DNA of 64,000 bases from Todiramphus chloris collaris. Its lineage: Eukaryota > Chordata > Aves > Coraciiformes > Alcedinidae. The stretch is from assembly GCA_025345505.1 (NCBI GenBank), contig JANVCC010000270.1, positions 186,531 through 250,530 on the forward strand, given 5' to 3'. Position numbers and translations under genes: made by a program. Shown here piece after piece: positions 22,789-36,556 of the stretch. The notes under the pieces are model-generated. The model saw only the letters and a program-made list of their open reading frames with translations. It was not told the DNA's origin and searched no databases. The number at the start of each line of letters is the position of its first letter. The stretch's first letter is position 1.

Positions 22789-25700
22789 TCTCTTGGAGTG
22801 CTGAAGGCAGCAGTGCAGTGGTACCAGCCTGCAGTGGGGTTTGATCTGAGCAGGCTTGTCACTCAGAGAGTCTCTTGGTGACCTGTCTCTTTGCCATACA
22901 GGGCAGCCATGCATTTACTGTCAGCACCTGCTTTATACCCAGACCTGAACGGATGACAAAAGCAAAAGTGACCAGGCCACTCATTTTGACTCACTGCAGT
23001 CTCCAATTTTTCTGTCTGTATTACCCATAGGGTAATAGTCCTGGTGCTCTGAGTAGCAGGTGTAGGAGAAAGGTGGCATGGAAAGAAAAATCACAGTTTC
23101 CCTTGGATCAACTTTTGCACTGTGAAAGAGTGCTGGTGGTGAGTTTTAACCTGGTGAGACCTGCAGGAGTGTTGACGTATGCAGTTGGTAGCTTTTGCTG
23201 CTACACTTCCAGCAGCCAGTGCATATATTTGGTTGGATTGCCTGTCCACACAGAGGTCTGCATTGTTGTGACCTTGCTGGCTAAATGAAAGCTGTCCTGG
23301 ACATGCTTAGTCATATTTAAGGAACATTGTATTTGCAGTGTAGATGTTGCCCACTGCCTGGAACAAACTGCTCTGTTTGCATGCTGCTTATCTTTTGGAA
23401 CTGAACAACTTCTGCATGGAGGGTGTATCTTCTGTGATTGGTGTAACCTGTGAAACAGGTGATGTTTTATAGTAAGTGTTAACGCTCATCTTAAAATCCC
23501 AGTGGAACAGCTGTTTTTCATTTATGGCTTGGGTTTAATCAGTGACAGCTTCCTGCGTGGGAGGAGTTCTTCCTCGTCACAGGTGACTTGTCCTGGTATG
23601 CAGATCCACTGCTGAGGTGCAGATGTGGATTGCTTAGTAGTTCGTGAGCATTGTAGAACAGTACCTGTCCAAACAATCCTGCTGCTCTTTCACTCAGACA
23701 AGGTTAGTTGATGCTCCTTTTTGTTTTTTTTTAAATAGAAGAGCCCCCTGACCTCTTGCAAGGGAGTAAACCCAGAGACAATAGTGTTGTAGCTGCTTTC
23801 GTCCCTTTTCCAAGAGAACCTGCACTATGCTTTGAACGTTCACCTGCTGTTCACTTTTTAAGTCATTATGTCTGTTCTCGTGTGTTCTTGCAATACTTTT
23901 GGTGCATTTTCCCACTTCCCATGCATTAGCTGTCTTGCCAGATGCGGGCTGCGGAAACCCCTCCAAGCAACTTGCTGACAAGGAGGTAGATCTACATCTG
24001 AGAAGAGGAAAAGCTAATAATCTGTGTATGCTAACATTTTGCTTGATGATTATTTTTAGCAAGAGTGCAGTCAGAGCTTTCCCAAGGCCTACTTTGGTGC
24101 TGTGTGAAGTCTTCCTGTTTGACAGAAATATGTGTCTCTTCATCTGGGGTAATTAGAGGCCTGTACCTACAACACCTGGATTCTTTCAGTACTGTGTTCT
24201 TGATGTTATTTTTCTCTGTTTTCAAAGGAGCTCTTCCATCTTTGTCAGGCATATTATTTAGCATTGGAATGTGTGAAGAGCCAGAGCTAGTAAGAGCCTG
24301 GAATACCTTAAAGTCAGCCAGTGAGGTCGGGTGCCTTAGGAACAGGACTATACCAACTGTTGGCTTAGAGTGGCAGTTCTGTGTTGAGGAGGAATAGAAC
24401 AGTATTGGATGGTGAACTCCCTTTGTTAAACTGGGCCCCTTCTGCTATGGCAGGTTTCTTTTAAAAGTGAGTTGGCAGCCACATTGTGTAAGGAACCCAC
24501 CCACATTTGTTTGTGTGTGGCCAGTGCCCACTGAGAGTATTTGCTGAACTAAGGCCCTGTGGTGCCTGGTTCCTGGAAAAAGGGTGTGTTGGAGATCAGT
24601 ATTGAGCTCACCGGGCTGTGATGGTTTCAGGCAAATGCAGAGGTGTGCCCTAGAGTACTGCTGGGCCAAGTGTGGTGCTGCTTGGACTGGAGCAGCTGTG
24701 CCTGAGTTGAGGTGATGCCACAGCACGTGTGCTTAACCAGTGTTGAAATCAGACAAATCATTTTATTCTTCAGAACTTCTGCATAGTCGTGAATTTTGGG
24801 TTGTCCGTCTTTTCTGCTGCCAAAAGATGGGATTTTGTTTCTGCTATGATGGAGAAAGTTCATCTCAGGTAGGGCTGTACTTTGGCAGTGGGGCAGTAGC
24901 TTTTAACTGGCATTCACCATGGAGATACAGCACAGCTGTAACCTCTGATTTACTGACTTCTGATGGGATTCACAAGACTTTACAGGATGCCAGAAGAGGA
25001 TGGTCTGTCTGTGTGAGTTCTGTATAGTGAATGACTGGAGGCTTGTGCCATGCCCCAGCTTACTGCACCGGTTAGCAAAACCAGTTCATGAGGCTTGCTT
25101 CTCTTCTAGATACAAGGTGTTAAAAGGACAGGTCTCTGCAAGGGCTGATGCACTGCTGATAAGAAAGTGATTTTGTGACCTTTGGCCAGCTAACAGAAGG
25201 AGTTTGCCATGGGCATGGTGAAGCCATAAAGGAAACCAAATTCCATAGCAGTATGGTCCAGACTTCAACAGCATTCTGGCTTCCTGGGCTGGGCCTTAAT
25301 GTCTGTGAAATCAAAGCAGATTAAAGAACCTTTACAAACTCTGCTTTACTCGTGGGGTTGGAGTGAAATTAGCTCATTCTGCGGCTTGCAGTACTGATAG
25401 CAGACTCTAAGCGCTAGCCCGTGATGCTGTGTGCTCCTTTGCACTATTGAGATTTCTCTTATCTCCTTTCTCACCATGGCAGTAGGACACATTGCACTTG
25501 GCTGTTTTGCTAAAATGACTGACAGAGCGAGGCAATTGCTGTGGCCGGATGGATAGAACGTTTCTGAAGTATCTTGTGGGTATTGTTCTGCTGGTAGGCT
25601 ACTTGTGAGTAATGCACAGCACTTTATTGCATTTAAAATGAAACAGGTCTGTTACATCTATTAAAATGAAAAGATTTTTTTACAAGACTAAAACGTGACT

Positions 25701-28700
25701 CTTATTAGAGTGTTCTTGCAATGCAAAATAGATGTGCTGGACTCTTCAGACTTTGATACTTTGAAGAATTAATTTGTAAAAATGGGAGCTTTGAATAAAA
25801 TACCAGTGTAACAAATTTAATCCTGGATATGCAGTTATGCCTGGCCTGTTATGCAGGGAAGCTACTAAAGCAGTGCTTTTTGACACCTTTGTTTTCTAGG
25901 CACTGCGACTAAATGTCTGTTAAACTCGCATTTAAACATCTTTCTGGAAAGGTCTGATTGCACTGCTATCCGAGCGGTTGTCTTTCTGTACGCTGATGCT
26001 TGTAACAGTTTTTGGATATCTGACTTCTTGTAGAAATGCAATAAATACTGAGTCTGTGAGGTTATACATTCATGTTTCTACTTTTCGCACTCAGTCACTG
26101 GGTTATCGGCAGTGAGTAACATCTATCTTGCATCTGATGAGAAATAGGCAGCAGTATACCTAAGGCAGGCTTCCCTTGGCAGGAGTATTTCTTGTTCAAG
26201 TCTGGTTTGTGTTTTTTTTAATGGAAAATGTGAATTTCACTTTAACTCAGTGTGATCTGACAGTAAGCAAATTAAGTCTAAGGACATGTCCCTTGACTTT
26301 ATGATCTGGTTGCAGTGGTCAGTGCTGTTGAAGAGCTTTTGGTATGGTACCCCGAGACAATTCTGTGGCACTGAATAACGGGTGAGTTTGCATCGTGCAG
26401 TCAGGCTGGTCAGTCAGAAGCCGACAATATCACACCCTCCTAGTGATGCTCAGGTGAGTACAGTGATCCAACAGGTGTCAGCCACAAAAACGCTCTTGCC
26501 TTGTGTGTGGGATGCCGCAGATGTTGGCTTTTTGCAAAGTTTCCAAGTAGATCAGCTGCTGCATTTGCTGTGCTTGAACACCTTTGAAATAACGAGAAGA
26601 AAACATGCTTGCCCTGCAAAAATCTAACTACTAAATGTAGTAAGATAGTCAAATTTTATGAAAGGTTTCTGTGGGGCTTTGCTTTAGCTGTCATTTGACT
26701 TGTTTATTGCTGCTTGGAAATCCTTCTCAAAGGGGAGTTCCTACAGCCTGCAGTGAAATCTAATGCAGAAAGAAATAAATGGCCATGTTGAATGTCTAGT
26801 TGTGTGGCTTTGCTGTCATGAGAAGATACCTTGTTTCTGCTTCATATCTGACACCTCCATAGCTATTACATCTGTGCCTCTTTGCTTTAACTCTCACAGG
26901 TTCTTGAGGAGATGATGTTCTTGGAATGTGTTGTGTATTTCCCATACAAATCTCTAAACGTTTGCCTTCCAGGGTGGTATTGAAGCATGTGGTAATAGAT
27001 ATGCTGTCAGGTCTGGTGTAACTATTGTGGTGTATTCATAAGCATTTAGAGGTAGTATATCACCAATGGAAGCCTTAAGCCACCCAACCCTCCCTCCCCC
27101 CAAATCAGAAAACACGTGGCAGCTTGAAAAGCAGAGATAATTGTCTTATTTGAATCCTATAACACCTAAACCCATGCCACAGGCTCCTGCAGCATATTTA
27201 CCATTTTATGAGTGGAAATAAGCCTTTCCCAAGGTTTGTGGAATGGTACCTGTGTCTAGACAGAAATAAAGTCCAAAGTCAGGCTGCATCTGTACATACC
27301 CTGTTTGATTTTTATGCTTCTAGTTTGATAATGCTGCAGTCCTTTGACTTCTGTCACCTCTGACAGTGCAATTCTGGAGCTGGGAAACAGCATCTGGCTG
27401 CTTAGGCTGCTCCTTGTCAAATTGCAGGCACGCTGTCGTGGGCTGTGGTTATTTGCTTTTTTCCTACTGTTTGTTTTGTGCATGCAGGATCACTTCAGGT
27501 GCACTAGCAATGGCTGGCTTTGTCGGTGACACTGGTGGTGACCTGTAGCTTCCTCCTGGTTTCAGTTTCTTTTAGAACCATAAGGAATAGCACTCTGTCT
27601 TTGGCTGCTGGTTGGTGTCCTTGCCTTCTTTAACACAGATATTGCTCTCTAAAAGCAGACGCTACCGTGGAGCAGGTTTGGTTTTGAAATGCTGAAATTT
27701 CTGGATATACTTTCTGGATTTCATACAACTAAGTTGTGGTTTTGGTGTAAGCGTAACTTTTCCTGTGATTACACAGTAGTAGTCTTATCAAATATTCCTG
27801 CCAAAATTTGTCATGCTGTGGGCCCCTGAAATTAAAATACTATTAATTGTACAAGTTGTACAGTATAAAAGCCGTACAGGCCTGTATGCAAAATGCTGTT
27901 CTTCCTTCTAGGTGACTTTGTGAGGTATCCTGTGTTCTATGGGAATGCTTGAGACACAATACGGAAGCTTTGCTGGTGCTGATTTGGCCATTACTGGTCA
28001 AGTGTTGCTCTGCTGACTCCTGAGCCTGGTCTATACCTGCAGAACTTTGCTTACAAGTTGTTGGACTTTTTCCTCTTGGGAAAAAATGCCCAAGCATCTC
28101 AACTTGCTGCACTTGTAACCAAGACCAGAATGCCCCAGCCCACTGCACTTGTAACCAAGACAAGAACACAATGTTGGCTGGTCCTGACATCTCAGTGTGG
28201 CCCAGGGCATCTGTACCACCACACAAGTGTGACAATTTGATTACTTGTGTTGTTTCCTCTAGTAAGAAGAGCATACTGTGCAGAAAATGTGTGTATGCAA
28301 TTGAAGAAATGAGGCCTGAATGCTTTTCGAAGTGCTGCTCCTGTAAGGCTGCTGCTTTGGAGATTACCTGAGGAGGAATGGTGCTCCCCAGCCACTGCCT
28401 GCCTCCTGAGCATCCCCACGCACCACGGCACCTGCGTTGTCACTGCTGTCCTCTCCAGCCCTCTTGGCTTTCTGTTGGAGGGGCTGGCTGCTGTGCTTGA
28501 TTCTCACCTTGCTTGGCCTCAGTGATGTTTTGCCTTGCTCTCCATCACATGTGTACTGTCACTTTGATGTAAAACCGTGCTTCTAGACAAAAATGTAATG
28601 GTTTTGCTTCCAAAACTCTGGAGAGTTCATGCATTTTTGTCTCTTGGTTTACTGAGACTGTGGCATTTCTGTGTAAGCTAATGACTGGCCATGTTCTCCT

Positions 28701-31700
28701 TGTAAAAAATCTCCCTATAATGACTTAATGTTGGCATCAACTGTATGGCCGATGTGTGCTGAAGGATGGGATGGGGCCACTTTATAGCCCTGGGTGGTAG
28801 GGAAAGGGTGGCCAAAAATCAATTGGAGAGATTCCTTTGAAGTAAGCATAAGCCCACATTCCTAATGACAGTCTTAAATCTTGTGAGCTTTTCTATATGC
28901 TGAGCAAAATAATGTTGCTGGTTTGATCCTGATTACTTCTTGACTTTCCATGGGAGTGGTTTTGATTTTTTTTTTTTTAAACTCCTTTCACTAAGAACTA
29001 ATTTGAAGCTATGGGAATGGCATTGTCTAATTATCAACTCAAATCTCCTCTCAATAAGGTTTCAACAATTACTGTTAATAGTTCAGATGTGGGGTTTTTT
29101 TTCCCCTTTAACATTTTGTGCATGTTCAGCTTTCTTTCTGGCCTCTTTGGGGCAGGAGGAAAGATAAAGGAGAGGAGGTTTTTATAAATCCACAGCATTT
29201 GTTAGATGTGTTGCCTTTAAATCTTTCTAGTTCCACATATTCCTCTGATTCTCTTAATAAGGAGGCTTCATTTTAATGTGGGATAGGGGAAAAGATGTAT
29301 GAAAGGCCAGGAACAAAATCTACTCTTGCTTGTATCTTTACAGTAGGACTGTAATGCCTTTGGCATTATGTACGTGGAAGAAACATAGCTCTGTTTATGT
29401 ATTAGTGTGTGTGGGGAATCAGATTGTTAAAATTTGCTGTTTAATTATCTAGCTAAATTCTGCAACTAAGAGACATTACAGTTCTCCACACTGAGTCAGT
29501 CAAGGGTGTTAGTCTAATGTTTGTTGTAATTAAACTCAATAGCTAAATAGAATAAAATTTAGGATCCCTGCAGAATGCCCAGTGCCCATGCTGGGCTGGA
29601 GTTCTGGATTCTGCTTGCAGTTTGACTCTGCCTTTTACTTAAAAGATGATGGTTTTTTATTGCAGGGCTTCTTCAGTAGTATATTCCTAACGCATTTGGT
29701 TGAAATGCTGCGTTTTTCATGCTTGTTTGGGACAGACATGGATTCTGTATTAGCACAAGTGGGCTTTTAATTCTGTGCGTGCACAGGGCTGATCACTCGC
29801 TGCTTGTTATTTAGTTATAGTTTTCCTTGCTTAAAGAATCTCAAATGGTGCCTTTGCAAGCATAAATCTGTTAGTGCCATTCTGTGTTTAATCAAAGGGT
29901 TACGAAGATCTCTAGCTGCGAGCTGTATTAGCACTGTTTTGTTGGTATACCTTTTTGAAGAACATTTACCAAAATAGAAAGTCACACACTCTTATTTCTC
30001 AGTTTCTTGTGCTCTCCCAAGTTTCTGTCTTGCAGTATTTACCAAACTGTCTTTTACAGCGTAGTCGTATTTGGCAATGATTATATCCAAAACCAGCTTG
30101 CAAATTGTGGATCTTACTGTTTGGAGATTATATATTAAAATACGTCTGACCGTTGTGTTTTACCTGGTGAGAACGGGAACTGTGCTCCCTGTGGGTACAG
30201 GCACAATATGCCTGCTCTTACTGAAGGCTGTTTTTACAGCTGGGTGTTCAAATCATGAAAATAAAACTGCTGACACAGCCTTAATAACAGTGCCACAAGT
30301 AGCACTTCTTTGAGTGTGATGGTTTCACTGGTACTATTAATAGCTGGCTGCTTACAGGTGTTCAGGTATAATAACTCTTATAAGACAACACTTGGTAGGT
30401 TTTCAAATAAATCATGTTAATTCCAGGATTAATTTTTGCAGAGACCTTTTGACTCCTTTCTTCTTTTTTTTTTTTTTCCTCCTTTTGAGGTTTTTTGTCA
30501 TAAAAATCTCAATGTTGAAAATGATTGTTACTTCTAATTCTTCAAGTGCAGCTTTGTGTTGAGAGGAGAAGCAGAAAGGGGTGCTGGCTTGCCTGTGATT
30601 GGGGGCAGCCTCCCTTGATCTGATGTTTGTTGTCAAGGCTCCTCAAAAAAAATTCCTGATTTGTCTCATACTGGACTGTCATTGGTGCTTGCACTGCATA
30701 GGAGGGGTAGCTGCAGCATCACTCTCTTCGAGGGAGTACCAGGTGTAGCAAAACAGAAGAAAAGCCTGTGTGCTTCTGTTGGACACCAGAAAGGAAACCT
30801 GAGCACAGTAGTTAAGGTTTTCCTCAGCGGTTGTTGGGTGTTTATATGGATGTCTTGTGCTTTGAGCAGAGTGGATGACAGAAGGCAGAGTCCCCCCTTG
30901 GGGTGCTTTCTGCTGCTTCCCCCTTGGGCCTGGTATATGTGGTAGGCTTAGGAGGACAAAGGATTGACTGTGTGCAGAACATGAATCTGGAAGAGCTTAG
31001 GTGGCTGTAGTCCCTCCTCAGACAGCTTGGAGAAACACCTTCCATGGAGCGAACTGTAAAACCTGCTGTTCTCCTGTACACTTATCTTGTACATTTTAAA
31101 GCAGCTGAGGACTGGCCTGTTGCCTTTGCCAGGTAGTGCCAGTTAATGCAATAATACAGCAGGATATAGTTATCTCAATCTCTGGAGAAACTGAACTAAG
31201 AATAACTTGTTTCAGAAGTGAGCAATTTTCTGTGTATGGCTGCTGGCATCTATAAAGCAAACAAGTCTTTGTTTGTCACCAGGTAGGACCTCTTTGGGAC
31301 TGCTGTTGAAACGTGGCTAGCAGATGTGGTATGTGCCTGTGTGCTTCTTTCACCCTGGTCTGTACCTGAGCTTGGTGACGGCTGAAAAATGCATGTGAGC
31401 TATAATTGCAAATGATAATGCTTGAATATGGATTTCAAAGATGTGTAAGATACTGTAGCACACAGGTGTGTATGGCTGCACCTTTAAACAGTTTTAGGTA
31501 ATGAAGTATGAGATCTGGAATTACCTGAAAGTTGTTATTAGGCTTTTCAGTGATTTCATAGGAGGAATGGCTTGACTAGCATGGAGACCAACCTTGTAGA
31601 ACTAATACTCCTGGCATTGCTATCTTTGTTAATACATTTAGCCATGCTTAGTTCATTAATTACATAGAAAAAGTCTGTGATCACTAATCCTGTGATGGGG

Positions 31701-32880
31701 GACTAGAGGGTGACTTCATAAAGGTGGAGTTTCTAGGTCTGCTGCCTTCCAGTTCACATTGTTCCAGTGGCTCCAGCTGCATTGCCGCTGTCAGGCCTGG
31801 CCAAGATGATGCGGGAGTGTGTCTAGGACAGGGAGTGGGAGGTTGATTGTGCTTAACGCTGGAGGTTGCTGTTGAGCTAAGAGCTAGGAAAAGATGAGGA
31901 CTCCTTAAAATTTGCTTGAGGTGAAAACCTTTTCTCAGGGCTATTTTGTTGGTCCTCAGCTGTGGTTGGCCACACAGGTACTAGTGCTGGGAGAGTGTCA
32001 GGAATGTATAGCTGGTAGTGGGAGTGGAGGGTAAAGGTAGGATGGCCTCTTCAGTGGTCATTAGCTGCCCACCTCCTGTGCTCTTGGGTTTTGGTTATTA
32101 GGAAAACTGCTGCCAGAAACTCTGTCATGGAACAGCTGTAGCTGCCACCATCTCCCTGCTCCCTTCCTGAGCTTTTGGAGAAATTGATGGCTAGCCTTAG
32201 AGATGACATCAGCCCCTCAGCCTTCTCTCCAGATACGGAGTTACAAAGTACCTATCTTTCTGAACCGTGTTTCACTCTGTCACAGCAGGCCTGCTATGCA
32301 CTGAGGTAGCGTTGGGTAATGGGCAAAGTAATTCATGATACTTCTATCTGTCCTACTTTGGGACTTGACATGTTGCCAGTTTATTCCCAGACTTGAGTTT
32401 TTCACATGCTTAAAAAAAGCCGCAAAGTTAGCCAGCAACAATTTTGTTCTTTTCTATTAACTACTTAGTGTTCTCCAGATGTGCAGAGATGTACATAGCT
32501 CTTCCAGTCTGAGGGGCTGTGGAACGGTTGCATCCAAGGGTAATTTCAGGAGGTGATAAGGTTTCTGTTCAAAAAGAAAATTGTTCTTGCCTTTTTGAAA
32601 GAATATTTCAAGTAATTTGCTGAATGTTGCCTTTTAAAAATTCTATATGTATCTTGTTTGCCTGGATACGAAACTGGTTGTTGCAGAAGGTACACTTTGC
32701 TTTGGTGTAGTGGCAGCCTTCCTTAAAAATCTTGGACCCTGATGAACAATAAAATAATGTGTTTCTGTTTTTTGGCAAAAAGTCTATTCACTTTGGTTCC
32801 TGTGCAAAATGCATGTTGTAAAGACTAGCTATTTTTTTGACAAAGGAAGAAAACTTAGTACCGTTCCTTTTTCTTCTTCT
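22789..32880. other. intron 1 segment without recognised features
   Basis: AT-rich intronic sequence. Only short open frames, the tandem duplication at 28085-28164 and homopolymers. An AG/GTGAGT junction at 26453/26454 is noted as a weak recursive-splice candidate. Confidence 0.6.
28085..28164 (+). repeat. imperfect tandem duplication, about 36-43 bp units
   Basis: Two copies start with AATGCCC at 28085 and 28129 and share the exact 19-mer CTGCACTTGTAACCAAGAC at 28107-28125 and 28143-28161. The second copy is shorter by a small deletion. Confidence 0.8.
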
Positions 32881-33450
32881 TTTTTTTTTTTAAGAAATTT
32901 TTATTGCTAAAAAACAATGACTTGCTGCAGTTTCTGAACTAGTTACAAAAATGAAGTGGGCATTGTCACAGTTCATGTATAGAGCTGTGTAAGTATCACA
33001 TGTGCTGCAGCGATAGCCTTCCTTCTGCATTGGTGTGTTGTGGCAAGCAGTGTCTGTGCTGCAGTGCGGTGGTTGCTGTGTTGTGTGTTGGGGTTCTTCA
33101 CAGTGACCTTCTCAGTTTTGAGTGTTAATGTCATGTCATCACTCGTACTTGTTCCTGTGAGGTTGTAGCCCACAGTGTTATTTGGGATGTGAATACATAG
33201 CTCTGCTCCAGAGCACTATGATGGGACAAATGCCCACTGCAAAAGTTTGTCTGAGACTTCCTTCCTGGATGGAGCACTGTTGCTTTCTTTTGGCTACTGG
33301 GCCAGTACTAAGCAGGAGGTTGGAGGTGTCCCCGGGGATCAACCTCAGCTGAGCTTGAGATATGGACATGGGCATACTGGTGGTGATGCCAGCTTCCAGT
33401 TGCAGCATTGAGCTTTCAGTAAGGAAATAAAGCATTACTTTTCTAGGTTA
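32881..33450 (-). pseudogene. candidate processed retrocopy (unidentified source)
   Basis: On the minus strand, AATAAA (about 32901-32906) is followed about 8-10 bases later by a 12-A run that continues into A/G-rich sequence, as at the 3' end of a polyadenylated transcript. Upstream on the same strand, two open stretches (33178-33435, 85 codons; 32973-33173, 66 codons) adjoin each other, separated by a TAA stop. The first includes the protein-like segment QAQLRLIPGDTSNLLL. I do not recognise the source gene. No target-site duplication was found. It may be chance: A-runs are common in this intron. Confidence 0.3.
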
Positions 33451-33540
33451 AATTTGATGTGTGTGGGTTATTTCATTGTAACTGTGTGCAGATGGAGGCT
33501 GGGATTTGATCCCTGCTGAGTGGTCGCTGCAAGCAGACAA

Positions 33541-33560
33541 ATGTGAGCTAGAGCTCACAT
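33541..33560. repeat. 20-bp near-perfect inverted repeat
   Basis: Nine-base arms ATGTGAGCT and AGCTCACAT separated by AG. Could form a very small hairpin or bind a dimeric factor; function unknown. Confidence 0.8.
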
Positions 33561-34906
33561 GATAATCAAAAAGGTGTCGGTTAAAAGCTATCTTGTTTTA
33601 AATGAGCATGGATGTTAACCACACAAATATTTGAGGGCTCTGGGCTGCTACAGGCATTCCTACCCTAAATGAAATGAGGTGTGTGTACAGGTGTCTAATC
33701 GGCTTTTATGCTGTTCAGAAACTTATTGTAGATTTACAGTGTTGAATCAAGTGACTGCAGTATGCGGAATGTGAGTAAGGTTTTGTTTAACCAGAGAAAA
33801 TACCTTCATTCTTAAGACCGAGGTTGAAAACTCCCCACTAAACTAATAAACTTGAACAGCTTTTTCACAGGAAATGATCTCAGTCCTTTAATTGTAATTA
33901 AGATGACATCTTTAATACCGAAACTTATGTACATATTAAATTACTGAATATTTTTCACTTGAAAATAACACAATGTCTTACCAGTCCTGGGTGAGGTGGA
34001 ACAAGAAAAGCATTTGCAAGTCTTTTTGCAATTTTATTATGAGAAATGTGAGCTCTTACCTTCAGTATATAAAGCGGGGCATGTGTCAGATGAGGGGCTC
34101 ATTAGTAGTTTGGGCTTGGTTTTGGGAATACTGGTGTAGCTTTACAAAGGTGATCTGCGGGATAATCAAAACGCAGTAGAAAAGCAAAGTACTTTTGCTG
34201 CAGCTTTGTGACGTTAATTTATTTGCTGCGGATTATAAGAATAATTTAAACACTAATTCATGGGTGAGCAAAACCATTTATTTTAACTTTAAAGATAAAA
34301 TCTGTGGCTTTTCAAAAAGTGTTGAAAGCTTCTTTCATTTTAATACTTTCCCACAATATAGCATTAATATGAGTTTACTCTGTTTTTTTTCTATACTGTT
34401 TGCTATGTAGCTCATCATGCAGAAAGTGTTTTAAGGTTTCTTGGAATACTACTTAGAGCTAGAATTGATCCTGAGTGATCTAAATGCTTCATTCAAAGCT
34501 GCTCCATGTGAGAACACTTTAAAGTGGTGGTGAACTAGGGGTCTTGTTTGGGGCAAAAGTGGATGTTTATGGGCATGCTTTCTTCCAAAACTAAATGCCA
34601 ACAGGTCCTTCTGTGCTGCCTGTACCTTACTCCCTCCTTATCCACACAGTGTGTATTTAAGAGGTAAATTGGAATTTCTGTGCTGTTGCGGTCACCTTCC
34701 AGATGCTTACATCTGCAGGCCTTTAAATGAAAACCTTAGCTTCTGAATTCCAGCTCAGTGGTGGATATGGGGATCTTTAAGATCCATACGGTGCTGGGTA
34801 TACATTTTAAACATAACAGGAGCCTGTTAACTGCATTTGGCAACACATTCATTTTAATATAGCTGAGAAATTCCTGGGAACTATGGAACTATGACTATGA
34901 TCACAG

Positions 34907-34980
34907 ATGTATACAGAAGAAATGTATAAATACGCATTACAGAAGATGTATGCAGAAGGAATGTAGAATTACAGGAGATG
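34907..34980 (+). repeat. imperfect tandem duplication, about 37 bp units
   Basis: Two diverged units of the type GATGTAT(A/G)CAGAAG(A/G)AATGTA followed by an ATTACAG(A/G)AG end. Confidence 0.6.
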
Positions 34981-36556
34981 CAGCACTGCAATAAGAATGC
35001 TTTTTTTTTGTTCAATTGAGATCTCTAGCTGGGAGTCTGAATAGACAAGCTCCTAGACATGCTTGAGGCTAGTTGCTCCATTCAGCCTTTAAATGCTATC
35101 GTAGTGTGTTCATCTGAGAAAGCCCATCTAAGAAATGCCCACTTTAAATCACAGAAACATCTATTGGTGTATCATTAGTCTGTGATTACATGCACACTAG
35201 GACTCAGGTTAAAACTGGAGAGTAACCATGAAGATGGTGGTAGGAAATGGGGGAGAGCCTGTTAGAACATGTCTGTATTTGTCCTGTGCTTATCTATGTT
35301 TCACCTTTCTCAAGACTATTAAGGAACTAGAGGCAAGATTAGGACTTGTGGTTTCATGACTTCAGTAAAGGATAGAGTGGGAAACAATTAAGGTAGTAAA
35401 TAAATCTTGTTTTTACTGTTCTGTCAACTGTTGCATGGGTGTTCCAGTGCAGTATCTGGTGTGCCTTACCCCAACAATGCTACTTATTAGTACATTCCTA
35501 ACGTCTGTGAGAAGCCTATAAAACCAGTTAAAGACTCGTAAATCTTATCCATTACTTTGCAGCTCTGGTGGCTGATGGAAAGAACATGACTTGTTGATAC
35601 TGTGGTGAGATTGTCTGTCTGTATCATTTGTTTGTCCAGCAGTGGTGTGTGTGGTGTGTCCTGTCAGAATCTTCTCTGATGGGTTTTCTTGTGTTCTGAG
35701 GCTTGGAGCACATTTTAAAATGTTTGTAGTTTGCATGTTCTATTTCTTTATACCTCCTATACAGTGTATGTGCAGAAGAAACTTATGAGCAGCATGGTTA
35801 GTAAATAGTGGTAGGCAAGGATCTAAAATGTCTTTACACGTGTGAGGTGTTGGTTTTGTTGTGGTTTTTTTTTTAACCCTTAAAAGCTGCTGGCTTTTAA
35901 GAAGAGGGAACAATGGAAAGCTAATTATTCCAAAAAGGATCATATGTATGTATTCCATGGATTTGCTAATGCCTAGGGATCCCCTGCAGTAGCAATGCTT
36001 TTCTTTTTAATCCGAGGCCCCCAAAGACGCACACTTATTATTTTCTGGCTTTGCTTCATTTTTTGTTAGGTTACATTAACCCAACAATTTAACAATTTCA
36101 CAGCAAACCTTGGATTGTAGGACTCTGTTTTGAAGACACTGTATGAAAAGTACTGCATGTGCAAGTGTTTTACACTCAGCCTTCAGAAAATATTTTACAG
36201 CCAGTCTTCAGAAAGTGCAAGAATGCTTGTTCCTGACCTACTTTTGGGCAGGAATTTATTAATCTTGCTGAGTATTTTTTGAGTTGAGTCCGTCTACCGC
36301 GATTGTCTCGTCCCTGGGGAGTTCTACAGGCAGAGCCTGAGTGCGCCTTTAAGACCTTGCACAGCAGGTTGCTTTGTGAGGGGCTGTTAGTTGGAATAAC
36401 CGAGCGCTTAGAAAAACGAGATTGGCACTAGCGTTTGGCGGGTCTCACGTAGCTTAACTTCCAGAACGTACCTTTTCCTAAGGGAGCGTTGCTTCATCGG
36501 CATGATGGAGCTGAGCTCGTTGTGGGCTCTCTGTTTCTTCCCCGGTTTGAGCAGCC

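Larger units (their letters stand above)
33451..36289. other. intron 1 segment without recognised genes
   Basis: AT-rich sequence with the small inverted repeat at 33541 and the tandem duplication at 34907. Otherwise nothing recognised. Confidence 0.6.

Noticed and set aside
22266..22914. Minus-strand open frames over the CR1 copy
   Set aside because: Antisense of a CR1 3' end; no independent coding signal.
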